Source of the DNA: Verrucomicrobiota bacterium
Lineage (GTDB): Bacteria > Verrucomicrobiota > Verrucomicrobiia > Limisphaerales > UBA1096
Direction of reading: 5' to 3'
Length of the DNA stretch: 64,000 nucleotides
Assembly (NCBI GenBank): GCA_030749225.1
Contig: JASMKO010000073.1
Span: forward strand, 1 to 64,000
Shown here in pieces: positions 62,494-64,000 of this stretch. The position numbers and the translations under genes were made by a program. The notes beneath the pieces are model-generated. The model saw only the letters and a program-made list of their open reading frames with translations, made no database searches and was not told the DNA's origin. How positions within the stretch are numbered: the stretch's first letter is position 1; every line of letters begins with the position of its first letter.

Positions 62494-63780
62494 TCAGGCC
62501 TGGTGCGTGATCGGCAGGGCGGCGGCAAAGTGGGTAGCGAGTTCGTCGATGTCGCTTTCGCCATGCGCGAGGGAAAGGTAGAGCTTGGTGCCCATCGGGT
62601 TCAGGAACACGCCTCGTCGCAGCAGTTCCAGCATCACGACGCGGCCGCGCTTCCGGTCGGCAGCAAGCCAATCGCGGTGGCTATGAACCGGTCGATCAAG
62701 GAACGCCGCCTGAGCCAAAGGGCCATCGCCCAGCACCTGCGTCGCCTCACCCGCCTGGTCAAGCGCTTGGCCAAGCACCGTCCGGAGCTGACTACCAAGC
62801 GAGTGAAGTCGATCGTACACACCCGGCTCACTGAAGACATCGATTGCCGCCAGTGCCGCTGCCGAGGAGACCGGGTTGCCGCCGGTGGTCGAGGCAGACC
62901 AGGCGTAGTTCGGCCCAGGCAGCCGTTGCTCGTTCACGACTTCCATGATTCCCGATTGCCCACCGTAGGCACCGATTGGGAATCCGCCACCCAGACCCTT
63001 CCCGTAGGCAACGAGATCGGGCGATACACCGTAATATTCCTGCGCCCCGCCCAGGGCCAGGCGGAAGCCGGTGACCACTTCGTCGAACACCAGCACGATG
63101 CCCAGCCTGGTCGTGGCCTCGCGTAGTCCCTGCAAAAAACCGTCCACCGGCGCGATGCAGCGGTGCAGCGGCTCGACAATCACTGCGGCCAAGTCGGCGG
63201 CGTGGTCAGTGAGAATCTGCTGCGTCGCCGCAAGATCGTTATAAGGCGCGACCAACACATCACGCTCGACCGACGGCGCACCGGTGCCGGCTGGATCTGG
63301 CTGCGGCAATTCGGGTAGATCGCTGCCAACCAAACTCGTCACGCCTTCCGGATGCTGCCCGTGATACGCACCCTCGAATTTCAAAATCTTTGGCCTGCCG
63401 GTTGCCGCTCGTGCCATTCGCAAACAGAGCATGGTCGACTCGGTGCCACTGGCTACAAACCGGATGCGCTCCACGCACGGACTGAGGTCGGCTATGCGCT
63501 CAGCCAACTCCACCATCGGCCGGTTGACAGCGGCGAAGTTGGCGCCCTTGGACGCTGCAGCTGCAGCTGCCTCAAGCACTTTCGGATGCGCGTGGCCCAC
63601 GAGCGCTGCGCCCCATGCCATCGTCATATCGAGATACTCGCGTCCGTCGGTGTCCCACACGCGACAGCCATGCCCACGTTCAATCACCGGCGCATCACCC
63701 TCCGGGATACCGTATTCACCATTCGAGCCGCCGGGGAAAAACTGGAGCGCACGGTCACGAAAGTTTTCGGGTGAGTTCAT
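62494..63780 (-). CDS. Class III aminotransferase (glutamate-1-semialdehyde aminomutase-like)
   Basis: This 428-residue PLP enzyme has FPGGSNGEYG at the N-terminus, FVASGTESTMLCLRMARAAT (the GTEA-like phosphate site), FEGAYHGQHPEG, LVFDEVVTGFRLALGG with D233, and VAYGKGLGGGFPIGAYGG with the PLP lysine K261. These are glutamate-1-semialdehyde 2,1-aminomutase-like. Deviation from HemL at GSNG and EGVTSL suggests a paralogue acting on another amino acid or amino sugar. No other heme gene is adjacent, so hemL is not assigned. It lies 12 bp after the Fe-S oxidoreductase gene on the same strand. The iterated palindrome at 62765 encodes LGQA in TVLGQALDQA. Confidence 0.85.
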   Translation of the reverse strand: MNSPENFRDRALQFFPGGSNGEYGIPEGDAPVIERGHGCRVWDTDGREYLDMTMAWGAALVGHAHPKVLEAAAAAASKGANFAAVNRPMVELAERIADLSPCVERIRFVASGTESTMLCLRMARAATGRPKILKFEGAYHGQHPEGVTSLVGSDLPELPQPDPAGTGAPSVERDVLVAPYNDLAATQQILTDHAADLAAVIVEPLHRCIAPVDGFLQGLREATTRLGIVLVFDEVVTGFRLALGGAQEYYGVSPDLVAYGKGLGGGFPIGAYGGQSGIMEVVNEQRLPGPNYAWSASTTGGNPVSSAAALAAIDVFSEPGVYDRLHSLGSQLRTVLGQALDQAGEATQVLGDGPLAQAAFLDRPVHSHRDWLAADRKRGRVVMLELLRRGVFLNPMGTKLYLSLAHGESDIDELATHFAAALPITHQA

Positions 63781-63792
63781 AGGTGAAGCGTG

Positions 63793-64000
63793 TCAGAGGC
63801 CAAGCCGCCTAGCCAAGTTTTCGGCGACGTCCTCGACCTCGGCGTCGGAGCCGCACGACTTGACACCGTCAGTCATCATTGTAAGGCAGAACGGGCAGCC
63901 GACAGCGACCGTTCCCGCACCGGTCTCAACCGCCTCGCGCGCTCGCAGCACGGATACCCGTTGGCCGGCCTCCTCCTCCATCCACATGCGCCCGCCACCG
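63793..64000 (-). CDS. CCG-domain Fe-S oxidoreductase (HdrD/GlpC-like), C-terminal part
   Basis: The frame continues past the right edge; the visible 69 residues begin GGGRMWMEEEAGQRVS. This is the end of a CCG (cysteine-rich) domain of heterodisulfide reductase D/GlpC/LutA-like proteins, in which a CC-G motif is followed by GGRMW. VGCPFCLTMMTDGVKSCG supplies the second cysteine group. Such proteins pass electrons from a [4Fe-4S] cluster to a quinone or disulfide. The electron donor and acceptor are unknown because the rest of the gene is outside the window. Twelve bp separate its stop from the aminotransferase start. Confidence 0.85.
   Translation of the reverse strand, partial: GGGRMWMEEEAGQRVSVLRAREAVETGAGTVAVGCPFCLTMMTDGVKSCGSDAEVEDVAENLARRLGL

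Overview
The window is chromosomal DNA of a free-living, probably marine member of the Planctomycetota-Verrucomicrobiota-Chlamydiota group. The best fit is Verrucomicrobiota of the Limisphaerales/Pedosphaera type. Three gene classes typical of that group dominate: formylglycine sulfatases (ten), planctomycete-type di-heme cytochrome proteins (PSD1/DUF1549-DUF1553 and DUF1592 families, five) and Tat-exported DUF1501/DUF1552 proteins (seven). The prepilin-like protein has the LLPALAKAK continuation seen in Verrucomicrobiota rather than the LLPAVQAAREA form usual in Planctomycetes. The taxonomic placement is inference. No rRNA, tRNA, CRISPR array, transposase or integrase was seen.

Layout, left to right. 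1-5461: PSD1 cytochrome plus DUF1501 pair (left edge cuts the DUF1501 C-terminus). 5716-9025: TauD-like dioxygenase, sulfatase, prepilin-like protein. 9357-15000: Gfo/Idh oxidoreductase and a DUF1552/DUF1592 pair. 15151-20246: zinc metallopeptidase, pdxA and two sulfatases. 20306-25617: second DUF1592/DUF1552 pair and an FG-GAP repeat protein. 25962-28051: a plus-strand hydrolase and a bacterioferritin/Bfd iron-storage pair. 28260-36906: zinc dehydrogenase, sulfatases (one frameshifted), a PQQ-like propeller, a hydrolase, a lone DUF1501 and an LRR-VHL protein. 36918-41629: sialidase-like lipoprotein, sulfatase, DUF1080 protein, lone DUF1501. 41704-54379: a roughly 13 kb co-directional run of sulfatase, propeller, hydrolase, DUF1592, DUF1552 and three more sulfatases, mostly overlapping or nearly touching. 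54508-55818: xylA with a clear terminator. 55911-62382: PSD1/DUF1501 pair, and a divergent propeller plus deacetylase-like pair. 62494-64000: class III aminotransferase and the end of a CCG-type Fe-S oxidoreductase.

Taken together this looks like an accessory region for degrading sulfated, probably algal, polysaccharides. Sulfatases, sialidase-like and DUF1080 enzymes and esterases would act in the periplasm or at the surface. Xylose isomerase, zinc dehydrogenase and Gfo/Idh enzymes would handle released sugars. The di-heme cytochrome/DUF1501-DUF1552 pairs are a recurring exported module of unknown function.

The most unusual signal is not a gene. The perfect palindrome CTTGGCCAAG, often extended to CGCTTGGCCAAGCG, recurs at least 33 times by eye, against about 0.06 expected for a random 10-mer. 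It occurs inside genes in all three codon phases (LGQA, LAKR, AWPS), in the short gaps just after stop codons, and as 12-bp tandem expansions at signal-peptide cleavage regions. It resembles the highly iterated palindrome HIP1 of cyanobacteria but has a different sequence.
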